Part shown: piece by piece, positions 12,483-24,904 of the stretch
How the letters are laid out: each line of letters opens with the position of its first letter
How positions within the stretch are numbered: position 1 is the first letter of the stretch
Assembly: GCA_022578965.1 (NCBI GenBank)
Contig: MU400507.1
Coordinates: 248,001-312,000 of the forward strand
Direction of reading: 5' to 3'
Origin: Xylaria sp. FL1777
Taxonomy: Eukaryota > Ascomycota > Sordariomycetes > Xylariales > Xylariaceae
Length of the DNA: 64,000 nt
The notes under the pieces: generated by a model
Told to the model about the DNA's origin: nothing
Database searches by the model: none
The model's input: the letters and a program-made list of their open reading frames with translations, nothing else
Translations under genes and position numbers: made by a program

Positions 12483-13156
12483 GCTAATGGCAAAGTTACG
12501 TAAGACGCTTGAATACGAAAAACCTTCAATCTCTTAAGGTGCAATGTCCAGGGATTTCAAGCATAAGACTAGTTGTACCGCCTAGTTTAAAACGTGTGCG
12601 TATATGCTGAATATAACTTGATCAATCCACTATAGTGATCACTGGGAAATTGATGTCCAAGGCTACTAACAACGTGCCGTTATTATTAAGTGTATAAATC
12701 AGTTTTCTGGTTTCTTGATCCATGTCATTTGAAATATCCAGTGTTTAGTTTTAGAATCCAATGTTTGACGGGAACGTATATAATATAAAGGGTAGAATCG
12801 CCTGCTTCTAGGTACATAAGGTATCACATAGCAGAAATGACCTGGAACCTTCATGGGTATTTACCTCTTATGAAGTACTGAGGCACACGCATTGTATCGT
12901 GAACCTTTGATAAAAGCGGGTCTTATGGCTACAAAGGTACCCACTAGAATGCCTACCACTTACCCAACCTAGCTACCTACATATCTCTTTCACTTCACAT
13001 CATGCACATGTTTTCCATCAACGCTGGCTGGTGATACCCCATGATAATATTGTCTCTATTAAGAATATCTTGAAGGTAGACGCTTGTTACTAGCATAGTG
13101 CGGCGCTTTACTCTCCCTTAGGGCTTCGTGCGCCTAAGCACGATCTATCATTCATC
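12483..13156. other. Intergenic region upstream of the CstF-64 gene
   Basis: 674 bases, A+T-leaning. Contains no frame worth calling. Presumably the amidase 3' end and the promoter of the next gene. Confidence 0.5.
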
Positions 13157-14206
13157 ATGTCTACCAAGCCGCCGTCGCGGGTTGTCTTTGTCGGAAACAT
13201 ACCCTATGGTACTTCGCTGCAAAGCTTGTTTCCATGCTGGCGCATGTAGCTGACATGTCATTGCAGGTCTGTCCGAAGAGCAAATTACCGACATCTTCAG
13301 CACTGCTGGAAAGGTCCTTAACTTCCGCCTCGTCTATGACCGCGAGACGGGACGTCCAAAGGGTTTTGGCTTTGCTGAGTATCCAGACGCTGGTATGTTG
13401 TCGGCTTCGTTCCAGCAGACACCAACATAGCCGAGCTTCTTGCACTAACCGCATTCATTGCCTGAATAGATTCTGCCGCATCGGCAGTTCGGAATCTGAA
13501 CGACTACGAGATCATGGGTCGCAAACTCCGCGTTGACTACAGTACAGAGGGCCGTGTTGATGGAGACGATGGTGCCAATGCTCCTAACGCTTACGGCCAG
13601 ACCACCAATGGAGCTTCGCATCAGACGGCTCAAGCACAATCTTCAGGATCTCTGCCACCTCTACCACCAGGGAAAGAGCTTCCGCCTGGCATGAGTGCTA
13701 CCGACGCCATCTCACGGACCCTCAACACTCTTCCCCCCTCCCAACTTCTCGACATTCTATCCCAAATGAAATCTCTCGCGACTACAGACCCAGCCCGCGC
13801 AACCGAACTCCTAACACAAGCGCCGCAACTTTCTTACGCCATCTTCCAAGCTCTGCTGTTAATGGGTCTGGTTTCACCCGAAGCAATCCAGTCAGTTCTC
13901 GATACAAGTGCTTCGGCTCCCCCTGTTGCTCAACCAACACCCGTTTATCCTCCAACGATGCCCAGCTACGCAGCTCCAGCGACTTCAACACCTCCTGTTC
14001 CTGCAGTTTATGCGCCGCCCGCTGCGCCAACTACTCAGGCGGGCTATGCGCCACCTGCGTCAAACCAACCGGCGGCTCAGCAAGATCCAGATGCTCTCAT
14101 GCAAGCAGTTATGAATTTGCCGCAAGAGACGATTGATCAATTACCGGAGGCTGAGCGGCAGCAAATTCTTGCTCTCCGGGCAAGCTTTATGGCACAACGA
14201 CGCTAA
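13157..14206 (+). CDS. Cleavage stimulation factor 64-kDa-like RNA-binding protein (CstF2/Rna15)
   Basis: Three exons, 13157-13208, 13267-13392 and 13470-14206, give 304 aa; introns are 58 and 77 nt. An RRM occupies residues 9-87 with RNP2 (VVFVGNIPYG) and RNP1 (RPKGFGFAEY). A CstF2 hinge follows near residues 130-190 (TLPPSQLLDILSQMKSL, QLSYAIFQALLLMGLV). A Pro/Ala-rich linker leads to the CstF2 C-terminal helix domain (NLPQETIDQLPEAERQQIL). This order is the CstF-64/Rna15 layout. The protein binds the U/GU-rich element downstream of poly(A) sites and works with CstF-77 (Rna14) in mRNA 3'-end cleavage. The first intron interrupts the RRM right after its first strand, as often seen in fungal RRM genes. 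No defect seen. Confidence 0.92.
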
Positions 14207-15371
14207 ATTCGAAGTGACATGATTTGAAAGGTGCCACAAAGGTTGTTTGGACGGCGGCTTAAAAATCCGTGGATATTAACATTACGCTCCGGGGTAAACC
14301 TTCGCGGTTCTGGTAAATTCAGCCCGTGTGTATACTTTTTTGAGCTGGTGGAGTTTATTGGCCCCTCAGCCTGTCGACTTACGACCATGATGGATTGTTT
14401 ATAATGTGTAAGTACAGGTTGGAGTCCTCTACTAAGATAAGGACAGGCGTCAGGAACAAGGCTAGGCTAGGCAGGGTATACAGAAAACTGTTTAAACTAT
14501 TGGCCTCCATAAAAAGCGAATTAACTATAATCATGCTCTACTATTCTACATAGTATGATATGATATGCCCCATGTGAGGTTGATTGGTTCTGACATCGGA
14601 TCAGACCGCACAACCCAGATTCATATTTGTTTGCACATTATATGAAGCTGCCAATGAATAAACAGTATCTCGAGAATAGAACTCTTCTAGAAGCAAAATA
14701 TAGTTCTGAAGACCATGTGGCTGCGTTTCTCGCCTTATAGTGTGACCTAATACCCAGGTAATCCTGTGCTAAGGGGATTTTGCGTACTTAGAGATACATA
14801 TATGTACCTAGGTCACTGCCCGGTAATGCCATGTGAAAGGCTACTTAGTACCATGCCGTATCGGGGTAGCGGGGAATCTAAAAATGCTAGGCGGAATGGA
14901 GCTGGGGCTGCATACGCAGCAAGTACTACGCAGTACAGGTATGTCGGACACGGCAAAGCTTCCTATGCTGCCACGACGTCACACGAATCCCGCTTCCGCT
15001 ACTTCAAAGCTCAACCTTAACCTTCCCTAGCTCAAAACCATATGATAATTATACTCATCATCCACCCTCCCAACAAATACTATCCCTGGTGGTCTTTGTA
15101 AACCACTCTATACCATCTGTCCATACTGTACTATATTTTACATATACATATTGTGAGGAGGCAGTTGTTCATTTTCTGCCTACCTCGGCACAGTACACAC
15201 AGCACTGCATTCATAAGCGCCTGAATATCATCGCCATCGCCATCGCCATCGCTATCCACGACAGCTACTTCACAGCCATGCTTTATCGGATGAGGTAGCT
15301 TCGCTTCAACGTCGTTAGAGGCGCTCCGGCGATTTCGGCATCCCAAAGTAGCCCGGCGGCTGTCATCCACC
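14207..15371. other. Intergenic region with CATCGC microsatellite
   Basis: 1.16 kb between two plus-strand genes. It contains a near match to the TACCTAGGTA palindrome (14805-14814, last base C) and a hexanucleotide repeat close to the downstream start codon. No gene seen. Confidence 0.5.
15229..15252. repeat. (CATCGC)4 microsatellite
   Basis: Four perfect copies of CATCGC followed by a degenerate unit, about 120 bases before the Mnr2-like start codon, so likely in its promoter or 5' leader. Confidence 0.9.
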
Positions 15372-17972
15372 ATGGCTACCAATCCGTATGCTATCCTCGA
15401 TCCCTCCCCACGCAATTCGCCTTCCGTACCCCTGGGGTCACCAAAGCCACCTGGGCCGAGCAACCAGACTCCGAAAAAGAAGCACCGAGCTGGTCGGAAA
15501 CATAAACGCTCAAGGCGACAATCTTTCCTTGCTCCTGCCGATGATTTTGCTGCGGGTTCAGTTTCGAATGACGCGACAGATCGAGCTGGATTCTACGCCC
15601 GAGGGAGAAACCTCAGCAACGTAAGCATAGACAGCGAGGTTCTTCTAGATCACAGGTATGGATAACGCCTTTTGCATCGAGACTTTGTTTCCATCCACCA
15701 TCCTAACACGTTTCCTAGGGGTGCTCAGTACCCGCGGCCGAGACGACCTTCTGCACTCGCGACATCGTATTCTATGCCCCAACCTACTGCTTCCCGCCTT
15801 CGTACTATGTCATCTAGACAGATCGACCAAGATGGATGCGAGACAGAGAACACACCTTTGTTAGCAGGCTCAACTAGACGGGACCCTGATTCACCTCGGA
15901 GCTATGGCTTGCGTGAGGAGCATCGTCAGTGGGAGCGGCCACATAGTCGCCCTGATTCTACCAGATCTAGTAATAGGCCGCACACAGTCCTTTTGACACC
16001 TGGCGAAAGGCACAATGTTAACTACCCTCCCTCCATGCCTGGCACGCCTCCTCTGGGACCTAGGGATCGGACTGATATAAACTTTGGGGATGTCATGATG
16101 CGAGATAGCCTTTCTCTCGAAAGGTCGCCTGCCAATAGCGTAAATGGCGACGATGTCGACCCCATTCAGCACTCATCGTTTGAGAGGAGGCAGACAATAG
16201 CGCTTCAGGCGTCGGAAGACGTTTGTTTTCCCCAGGAAGGAATGTCTGAAGTAGCCGACGACGAGTTGCAACAGGCCCGAGATAAAGGAAGCATGAGAGG
16301 ACGGCGGCGACGTCAGAATAAGTGGCCCGACCTAGCCATCCTTGAAGAGTGGTCTCGCCTCGAGCAGGAAGGCAAAAGTGAAGTTAGACGTATGAAAAAA
16401 ATCACAGAGCCGCAGCTGGTCAACGGGCGATTACGCCCTGTTCACCAAAAAGGATGGTTCCAGATTGAGGAAGATGCTCCTTACCGCTTCACTTATTTCA
16501 ACGAGGAACTTCAAAGTACCATACATAGTCAGACGATTTCGGAGCTCGTTCAACCAGATGCTAGCTTTCGAGAGCTTTTCATTCCAGATCCACCGCTCCT
16601 GTCTGATTCGTCCTCTGACGAAGAGGATGAGCTTATAGGAGAAGTTGTAAGCATTAGCAAAGGTGGTGAACTATTCTCCAAAGTCCCGACAAGACAACCC
16701 TCGGCAGCAACGACTGTACTCCCTGATCCTCAACTCGACCTGAACCTTTCACCCAAGGAAAAACTCGCTGCCTCCATATCTCCTTCAAGACAAGCTTCGC
16801 ATGAATCGACGCCGAAGCGGGTAAAATCGCCTTTACCTGGTATGAAATCTCCTTCTCCAGATAGTAGCAAGAAACCACGTTACGGGGAACGCCCTGTATG
16901 GTGGCTTGATGTTCTGAGTCCAACAGACGGGGAGATGAAGGCCCTTGCCAAAGCCTTTGGCATACATCCTCTTACGTCTGAAGATATCATGCTCCAGGAA
17001 CAGCGTGAGAAGGTCGAACTCTTCCGGCACTATTACTTTGTGAACTATCGTTCTTTTGATCAAGACTCCAACTCGGAGAATCACCTTGAACCGGTCAACA
17101 TGTATGTCGTGGTGTTCCGTGAAGGTGTTCTCTCCTTTCACTTTAGCCAAACCCCACATCCAGCCAATGTGCGTCGAAGGATACGGCAGCTCAAGGACTT
17201 CATGATGTTCAGCTCCGATTGGATTAGTTATGCAATCATTGATGACATCACAGATGTCTACCTTCCTCTCATTCAGAACATCGAAGAAGAGGTGGATGAT
17301 ATTGATGACAAGATATTGGAATTACACTCAACCACCGATCCGGACTCCTCATCGACGAAACAGAGGCGGGCTAGTACTGAAGAGAAAGCTATAGTATCAG
17401 AGGGAAACGTAGAACCGAGTGGGGATATGCTGCGCCGTGTCGGCGACTGTAGAAAGAAAGTCATGACGCTATATCGACTCTTGGGGAATAAAGCCGACGT
17501 CATCAAGGGCTTTGCTAAAAGATGTAATGAGCACTGGGAGGTAGCACCGAGGTCAGACATCGGATTGTATCTGGGCGACATCCAGGATCATATCGTGACC
17601 ATGACCGCCAACCTAAGCCACTACGAAATGTGAGTTTTCTTGCCTCCTTCAGAGGTAACATGCTACTGCGATGAATAAAGTTAACAGTCTCACAGGATCC
17701 TTGCGCGCTGCCACGCAAACTACATTGCTCAGATCAACATCCGTATGAACGAGCGAGCCGAGCAGACAGCCGATGTCCTGGGCAAGTTGACAGTTCTTGG
17801 CACTATCGTTCTCCCCATGAACATCATCACCGGTCTCTGGGGTATGAACGTCTGGGTGCCCGGTCAAGACTACGAGGGGGACCTGACCTGGTTCTTCGCC
17901 ATTACCGCTGGGTTGGTGCTCTTTGGACTAACCTGTTTCTGGATCGCGAAAAGGGTATATAACATCGTCTAG
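15372..17972 (+). CDS. CorA-family magnesium transporter, Mnr2/Alr-like
   Basis: Three exons, 15372-15655, 15719-17629 and 17696-17972, give 823 aa; introns are 63 and 66 nt. The first 400 residues are hydrophilic and rich in Ser, Pro and Arg, including a basic KKKHRAGRKHKRSRRQ stretch near residue 36. The CorA domain starts around residue 425 (RPVWWLDVLSPTDGEMKAL). It has a long helical stalk and two C-terminal membrane segments. The signature Gly-Met-Asn loop is at residues 781-783 (WGMN instead of the more common YGMN) between LGTIVLPMNIITGLW and WFFAITAGLVLFGLTCFW. A long hydrophilic N-terminus is typical of fungal Mnr2 (vacuolar Mg2+ release) and Alr proteins (plasma membrane uptake). 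I favour Mnr2 on general resemblance; the location is not proven by sequence. Confidence 0.9.
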
Positions 17973-19028
17973 ACGATGATTCGAGGTTGTACAAAGCGAA
18001 CACCAATTGCATTGTCTTTTCCCTCCCTTCACAAAACCTCATTTAGTTCTCTCGGCATATTATATATACGCATAGGCATACACATGCTTGCATTCGGATT
18101 GGCAATCCAGTAATCTGACTATTGGGTTATAAAGTCAGCTAGTGGGATTAGGGGTGGCTTGCAGAAGACGAGATAGTGAGTTGGTCCATAGGAGGGAGGT
18201 ATGGGCCACTCAATCTTCTAAGTGTGTTTTTAGATACCACCACCCGTGGAAATGGCAGGTTGAATTGGTTGCGAAATTATATAACGGGCTTATTAGGAAG
18301 CCCTCTTTGTTCATATACGGATTCGATGTGTGATAGTATACATACGCAAATATATATATATTCTGTATTGTTGGCATTCCCCGTAGAAATCCGTCGACTA
18401 GCCGCAGGACACGGGAGTCTTAGATATAGACCTGTATGACACACAGGTGCCCTATAAACTCTCTATTTGTACCAACAAAAGGACGGGGTGACGAAACAAC
18501 TCCCTGTCTACCTATTCTTGGGAGGATCTCGAGATCCCAAGCACCATCTACACCACAAATTACATTGAAAGAGAAGTATAGTCACACGCGAGCACTCGCT
18601 CTCCGTTCTCGTTCCAAATAGTATTTATACACATCGGCCTTACGCCTGTAGTTTGCCACCACCGCCTCTTACAATTATGTAACAAGTTAGATATGTATCA
18701 GCAAACCTCTTCAAGGGAGGATGTGTGGAAAGCTTAGCTCTATATAAACAAACAAGCCATCGCTAACTCTTTCACTTCCTAAAGAAACAAAATGTTATCT
18801 GTATTTTATCATGGGAGTTTCGTTCGTAGTTTTTTCAATATGCCCTCTTTCCCTCCCGACTTCTATATTTCCCTTGGGAGAGCGCTATCTACTTAGAACA
18901 TATGTATACTAACTAGCCACTTTTTCAGCTACCACCGGGTTTAAGTAATAATATATACAATCCACGTATTGAACTATGGAGTCTGACCTTTCTGTGGCGA
19001 CTATAAGGGTGTGTTTGTGGTTGTTTCT
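17973..19028. other. Convergent intergenic region
   Basis: About 1 kb between the 3' ends of the Mg2+ transporter and the heme gene. A+T-leaning with short TATATA runs (near 18350). No gene seen. Confidence 0.5.
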
Positions 19029-21328
19029 TCAATGTCGTTCATTTATCGATTTGAAATTACGCAATAGCCAGTCGCCAAACATTGGAGGGGCGTTTTTTAA
19101 TCGCCTCTGATCTACGTCGATGAAGTTCCCGTCCTCATCCCGAAACCGCCCTTCTTTCATGGTGAACTTACGGAATAGCATCCAACTGCGCGAAGCTGGT
19201 CGCATGATGGTCCGCTCCTTTTCCGTAAATTGCTCTAGCCCAGTGGCCCCGACGATGTCGGAAATTTCGCCTTTCTCGCTTTCTGAACTCCAATAATCCA
19301 ATTCTGTTGGGGGGTTCTCTTGATTAATAGGAGTGTGCTGAGGGATACGGAACCAAGGTTGCCCGTGACCACGCGCAACACGCATGCCTGCGTCGAAACC
19401 CGCGCGCATCGCTGGTATCACGCCGATTGTGGTGTAACTGGGTCCTGCAACGGTAAGATGGCCCTGGAATGTCGACATAAGTTCGTAATGCGCGTTCCTC
19501 ATGCGGTTATGATGGCCCACAAAGTGCTGCGGCAGACAATCGCGGCACAAACGTGCGTCTGCAGTCACTTCCTCGTTGTCGCTGATGCCGAGCTGGCGTC
19601 GCACGACCTCCTTCGCCATCTTGATCCCCAGCTCTTCTGATGGAAATTGCAACCAGCCATCCCAGTGGTGCCCGCCAAGCATGACGGTGAGCTTCGTGCC
19701 GGGCATCTCGTTGTCACCGGTTCGTAGGTCCGAATCAAAAAGGACGCCAAGCGCACCCTCATCATTGTCTGGGGTAGAGGATGGTATGAGGTACCCGAAA
19801 CCGCCTTCGGCTAAGAGATTAGGGTTCGGGTACCAAAGGTTGACAACCATGATAGTCACGGCGTGAGTCGCCTCTAGTGAGGGTAGGGAATCTTGAGGTT
19901 GAGTTATCTGAGCAAGTTGCTTGGAGAATAATGTACATATAACATGATCGTATCGTGCAGATTGATTTGCCGTAGACACCTATATATAGATGTCAAGTCA
20001 GCCTTACATCCTCAAATAGTTTTGTAGGTTCTCAAGTGAATGACTTACCGAAATCTTGCCGTCTTCATGTTTCAAGGTTGTAACAGGTTTCCCGTACTTG
20101 AAAGTGACATTTCCTCTTTTCTTGAGATCTTCCTCTAGGCCATTCACCAACGATACAAGGCCATCCTCAAATGCCAACAACTTCCAATCAACGGCATTCT
20201 CAGCCAGCTCAATAATCTTGAGCCTGTTAGGCCCACTCAACATGTCATACAGAAGATACCATTCCTTCGTAGCGATCCATTGAAGGCCCCTTCTTGAAGG
20301 AAGCGGGTCTTTGAAAGTATACCAGAAACGCTCTAATATTGTGTTCTTGGCACTGAGTTTATTGATGTCACCTCCATATATGCCATGCATCATGGCGGAC
20401 ACTACGTTCTTGACTATCCTGTCATCCCCCATGATCCGGGTTAGAAACCGGGCTACCGACTCATCCTCCGGAACTTCCTTGAGGGTTCTGTTACGCTCTT
20501 CGAGGGACGATTTGAGGGTCTTGTTGAAGTTAACCCAGACATTGTACAAAGCCCGGAGGCCGCCAGACCATATGGGCTCTGTCAGGTAGCTTCGAATCAA
20601 GTCGAGGACATTCTCCAGAGTTAGTTCATCAGCTGGCAATCTAACAAGATGGTCGGGGTAGTATAGGTAGCGGTTTTTTGACACGGCTTCCGGGTGTCGG
20701 ACCTTATCATCCATGCCCAGACTAGCAAGCTACAAGACGGGATAGGAACGTGGTTAGTCAGGCTAGCTGTTGCCTTATGTCGTCACTTAGAGCAGGCTTG
20801 GCTCACCACATCATATAGGACAAGGTCGTCGTATTTGGTCGATAGGCTACCGGACCGAAGCATCCGCGGACCTTTCTGAAGCAATACATGGCCCTGTTGT
20901 CCCTCGTTGTCTTCAACCTCGACGTGATCAGCCTTGATCCATCCTCCCGGCCGGTCGCTGGCCTCGTAGATGGTTATGTGAGCATTCTCTGCGTGACGGG
21001 CCAGGTAATGGGCCGCTGTCAGGCCCGTTATTCCAGCGCCGAGGACGGCGATCTCACGTGGCTTTGCCTTGTCGGTGCCGGTAGTCGCATACGGCTGCTT
21101 CTGACCTTGATAAATGACGTCCGAGCTTCCGCACACTATTCGGCACCCAATTGATGACCGGAGACGATTCTTCGACCGCGATAGGGTGCTGAGATGCCGT
21201 GTGGAGGAGCGAGGCTTGAAGAAAAGCGTGGGACGGCGGGCGGCCAACCGAAGGGCGGAATACTGCGCATCGTTATAGACAGACCGCAGAAGTTTTATCA
21301 AGACATCTTCTGGGAGTTTGGAAATCAT
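19029..21328 (-). CDS. HEM14: Protoporphyrinogen oxidase (heme biosynthesis)
   Basis: Three exons on the minus strand, 21328-20807, 20729-20049 and 19979-19029, give 717 aa; introns are 77 and 69 nt, both phase 0. The FAD-binding GxGxxG motif lies at residues 97-102 (VLGAGITGLTAAHYL) followed by the acidic end of the second strand (ITIYEASDRPGG). Later segments typical of the family are KNRYLYYPDHLVRLP, FVGHHNRMR and the C-terminal FAD contact GPSYTTIGVIPAMRAG. The enzyme oxidises protoporphyrinogen IX to protoporphyrin IX at the inner mitochondrial membrane. The first 90 residues are basic with few acidic groups, which fits an import signal. The protein is long for the family (commonly about 540-620 aa), so a later start is possible, but no in-frame ATG is better supported. 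Confidence 0.9.
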
Positions 21329-22043
21329 TGCACGTATGCAACGACAGGACTCTAGCCTGACATGTCGCGAGTGTAGGGTGGAGGAAGTGAAGCTCGTTAG
21401 GAGCTTGCCGTCGCTACACTATGAGAGGTAGGTTGTAATAGGTGGCGTGGGGGAAGGCAGTGAGTGGTTCGACATCGGGGCATGCTGTAGGAACAGTGCC
21501 CAGCCCACTAACGCAGGTAGCCAGGCCCTGCACACTAGAGGTACTACCTACCTGGTAGTGTACCTATTAGTGTGGTAGCATTCATAACGATGCATCACCA
21601 CTCCATACCTAGCTAGGTATACGTAACCTGAATACATACACCAATCTCAAGAGATTATACTTACTTTCCCCAACAAGTCACCCATTATTTATTGTTTTGT
21701 GAAGACACGGAATACGACTGATTGAATTGACACATCACAAAGATTTGCATTGGGTATATTCCATGTATGCTGAGGTCCCGATAGTTTCCTTATGTCCATC
21801 TAATCCCTGACTATCACGTACAAAAGCACCGGCCCGAACTCCAAGAACCCATCCGCCAGCGTGGCTCTGCTGAGTGACACCTAAGCCCAGCCATAATATA
21901 CAATGCAACCCATCTTGGAATCATGAACCTCCACGCTGAAGGTTAAGAATACTGTCTTGCTGTCTCGCTTCGAGTCTCCTGCTCTAGCATCGTCTGATTT
22001 TATGGTATTATTACACAAGCCCCGATAGGACGATGCCTGTAGC
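21329..22043. other. Intergenic region, HEM14 promoter side
   Basis: 715 bases between two minus-strand genes. Includes a variant of the TACCTAGGTA motif near 21605-21620. No gene seen. Confidence 0.5.
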
Positions 22044-23630
22044 TTATTGTATGCTTGCATCCATAGCAGCCGCATCTTGGGCGACATCTTCGTCCGTTCC
22101 GGAGATGATGAATTCCTCCGCCCCATTTTGATTAACAAATTGCCTTTCGCTCACATGGTTCTTTGCTCCATCCGCTGTCCATACTTTGTCTGGGAATGTG
22201 CCGCGCTGGCCCTCCTCGTGCTTGAAGGGGCAGTACCGGTTCTTGCAGGGCTTAAATTTGCACATCGTTTGTATATGTGTGAACTTGCATCCTTCCACAT
22301 TGCAGTCACCGCCGTTACGACAAGGGGGCATTTCGGGGTGCTTGAAGGGACAGTGGGGGTTGGTACAGTTGGGATAGAATTTACACTCCTGCTCATTCTG
22401 GTGGGCACGCTTGGTAGCCGGGGAAGGATGGCGACCAACACACTTCCAGTTCTTACAAGCTGCACCAAATGAGCAGACATCAGTGACATCCACGGTGGTG
22501 TTGGGAGGGGCTGCGGGGGACTGGTGAGCAAACTTGCAATCCCTGTTTGTACAGGCCAGGTTGAATTTGCAGAGTGTTGTCTCGGGATTTGTTGGCTCGG
22601 GCTTGGCTTGCGACATGTCCACATCCTCGCCCTCGGCATTGTTGTCAGCTGGCTTTGGTGAGCTAGTCTGTTGCGACCTGGGGCCGTTTAGATGGCCTCC
22701 TCTCCTACCACCTCGCGGGTGTTGAGTTCGATCAAAGAGTGACCTTCCGGGTCGGCCATTGCTGCCTTGGTTCTGCTGAGAAAGCTGCTGCTGTAACTGA
22801 GCCATCATCTGGTTCTGCTGCTGAAGCAGGTGGAAGATCTGCTCTTGCTGAGGGCCCCCCTGCATCATCCAGTTCATGTCGTTCATACCGTTCATACCAT
22901 TCATGCCATTCATGTTTGGTGGACCAGATATACCCGGCATACTGCCAGCCATCTGGTTTAGTCCAGCAGTAATACCGGCAGCGCGGTTGTTCATCATACG
23001 GTTGTTACCGCGCCCTCCCCTGGGTCCAGATGGGGGTCCTCGGTTATGCGCATTGATCCGTTCGTTGCCATTTGCTCGAACACGATGCAACACAGAGTCG
23101 TGGCTGCGATCCATCGCTTTTGCCATCTGGCCGAACAATCGCTTCTCGCGACCACCCCTCATATTGCCATTCCTCATAGATTTTGGTCCCGTAGGCCTGG
23201 TATTCGTCAGTGCTTGGTTAAAAATAGAGACAGAACGAACATACGCGTTGAGTTCCGGGCTATCCGTGGATGTGCTCATCTCTGTGTCTTGCTCCATAGG
23301 AACCATATCGCCTTGAGTAGTATCCCCCGTGGTACTACCCCCTTGCGCGACGCCGGCATTCAGTTGTGATTGTAGAGCACTGATCTGCTCAAAGAGCCAG
23401 TGTGTGAAGTTCCTAGCGGCTGGGTCATCGGGTGTTAGGTTCAGAAGGTCGCCGGCAAGTTCTGCTGCAATCTGCTCTTGTGTCTTGCCGTTGACGAGCA
23501 TGAGGATGACATATTCAGACAGGGCCGCGTCGTCATTCGATTGCGCCCAACCAACTTCCATCAGTTTCGGCTGGATGACGCTGGTGAGAGCATCCGCCAG
23601 CGGCGTGTTAAGCGTGATCTCGATAGACAT
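22044..23630 (-). CDS. NAB2: Nab2/ZC3H14-like poly(A)-binding zinc-finger protein
   Basis: A single exon of 528 aa. The N-terminal 100 residues match the PWI-like fold of Nab2 (LVNGKTQEQIAAELAGDLL, FTHWLFEQISALQSQL). The middle is rich in Arg-Gly (GPPSGPRGGRGNNRM), Asn-Gly-Met repeats near residues 240-255 and Gln-runs. Five tandem CCCH fingers follow, at about residues 354-369, 386-399, 416-431, 437-452 and 457-471 (for example CKFYPNCTNPHCPFKH). This is the Nab2 layout, although budding-yeast Nab2 has seven fingers. The family binds poly(A) tails in the nucleus, limits tail length and supports mRNA export. The AACGGNATG-like tandem (NGMNGMNGMN) is a short coding repeat that may vary between strains. 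Confidence 0.9.
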   Translation of the reverse strand: MSIEITLNTPLADALTSVIQPKLMEVGWAQSNDDAALSEYVILMLVNGKTQEQIAAELAGDLLNLTPDDPAARNFTHWLFEQISALQSQLNAGVAQGGSTTGDTTQGDMVPMEQDTEMSTSTDSPELNAYVRSVSIFNQALTNTRPTGPKSMRNGNMRGGREKRLFGQMAKAMDRSHDSVLHRVRANGNERINAHNRGPPSGPRGGRGNNRMMNNRAAGITAGLNQMAGSMPGISGPPNMNGMNGMNGMNDMNWMMQGGPQQEQIFHLLQQQNQMMAQLQQQLSQQNQGSNGRPGRSLFDRTQHPRGGRRGGHLNGPRSQQTSSPKPADNNAEGEDVDMSQAKPEPTNPETTLCKFNLACTNRDCKFAHQSPAAPPNTTVDVTDVCSFGAACKNWKCVGRHPSPATKRAHQNEQECKFYPNCTNPHCPFKHPEMPPCRNGGDCNVEGCKFTHIQTMCKFKPCKNRYCPFKHEEGQRGTFPDKVWTADGAKNHVSERQFVNQNGAEEFIISGTDEDVAQDAAAMDASIQ

Positions 23631-24904
23631 CTTGCTCGGAATCTAGGGACGCCTAGCTTCGTTTCGAATTGTCCGACGGGTAGACGAGAGATTCAAATGC
23701 GAAACCGAGAGAAAAACAGAGGAGCGCGACGGTCGTATTGGAGGGGTGTGCTGTCGCGCGTAGGCTCCAGAAGTGGTGGCAAGATTGAAGTGGCGACGTC
23801 GTAGTGACGCGCAGGCTACAATGCGAAAAGAGTCGACAAGGCAGAGGAAGGGTGGATGGATCGCCTGTATGTTGGAGGAGTGTTTCTAGGGTCTTTGAGG
23901 CACAGGTTATTGAGGGTATGGCACGAGGAGGAATGACGGAGAGGTGGGCAAAGATTAGGAGGTTAAAGAATCCTTGCGGTAGGTCTTCTCGTTCCAAAGC
24001 AGACGAACTACTGGTCAAGCCACTTACCCGGAGCCACATTTGTCAGCCCCATGATTACATAAGTAGGTAATACAGACCAACCCCCCACATTCACAAGCAC
24101 CTCACCAATGCAGCTCACCGTGACTCTTCGCCGCAATACGCAATACCTACTCCATTATTACATGTAGCTGTCATGTACAATCTACAAGTTATAATAGATA
24201 AATCTGTATTGCTAGTATGCATTATATGACACCACTACTGGTAGCTTTCAACAATGACTTTATTCCTTCAATAAACAAGAAACAAGATGATGATATATCG
24301 CATAGACCCTTATCAATCTGCTTAATGTACCTAGGTAGATCAAAAAGATCAAGGGGCTGGGATGGCGGCTTTTCCCCCCCTTCTTCTTATCTGGCTGTAT
24401 ACATCATTGTACCTATATCATAGGCACCACTCTCGAACGAAATAAGACTAATCATAAGTAGCCGGATTAAGCGCCGCGTATCTAACCAATTGAAACAATA
24501 CATGAACTCCCATCACTGCCGTTAACAAACAAGCTGTCAGGCAATATATATCCTCGAATATATTACCCTTCCGGTGGATCATGCATCAATGCCGAAAGAA
24601 CAAACCTGAAACCCAAATGAAGAAAATAATGAACAATGAGGAAGAGGGAGAATCATAATGGTAGTATTAACCTATGGAAGAGGGGGGTTCGGGGGGAAGA
24701 ATAATTCGCCTCACTTCTTCGCCAAAGTAAATTACCCCTGATTGCGAAAATGATAAGTATTGGAATAACCTCTTTGATTTCATATATACGCCACATCCAA
24801 TACCTATCATACTCATCATATATCAGAACACATACGCAGGCATCTATCTCCATCCCGCTTAATTTTCATCATGTATTTCATATCGTTATCATCCATTCAT
24901 TTAC
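23631..24904. other. Intergenic region, NAB2 promoter / P450 3' end
   Basis: 1.27 kb between two minus-strand genes. A perfect TACCTAGGTA palindrome is at 24328-24337. A 128-codon antisense-overlapping frame near 23653-24039 lies where the NAB2 5' leader should be and has no family likeness, so I do not call it. Confidence 0.5.

Noticed and set aside
23653..24039. 128-codon minus-strand frame upstream of NAB2
   Set aside because: No recognisable family, sits in the expected 5' leader, and is overlapped by opposite-strand frames.
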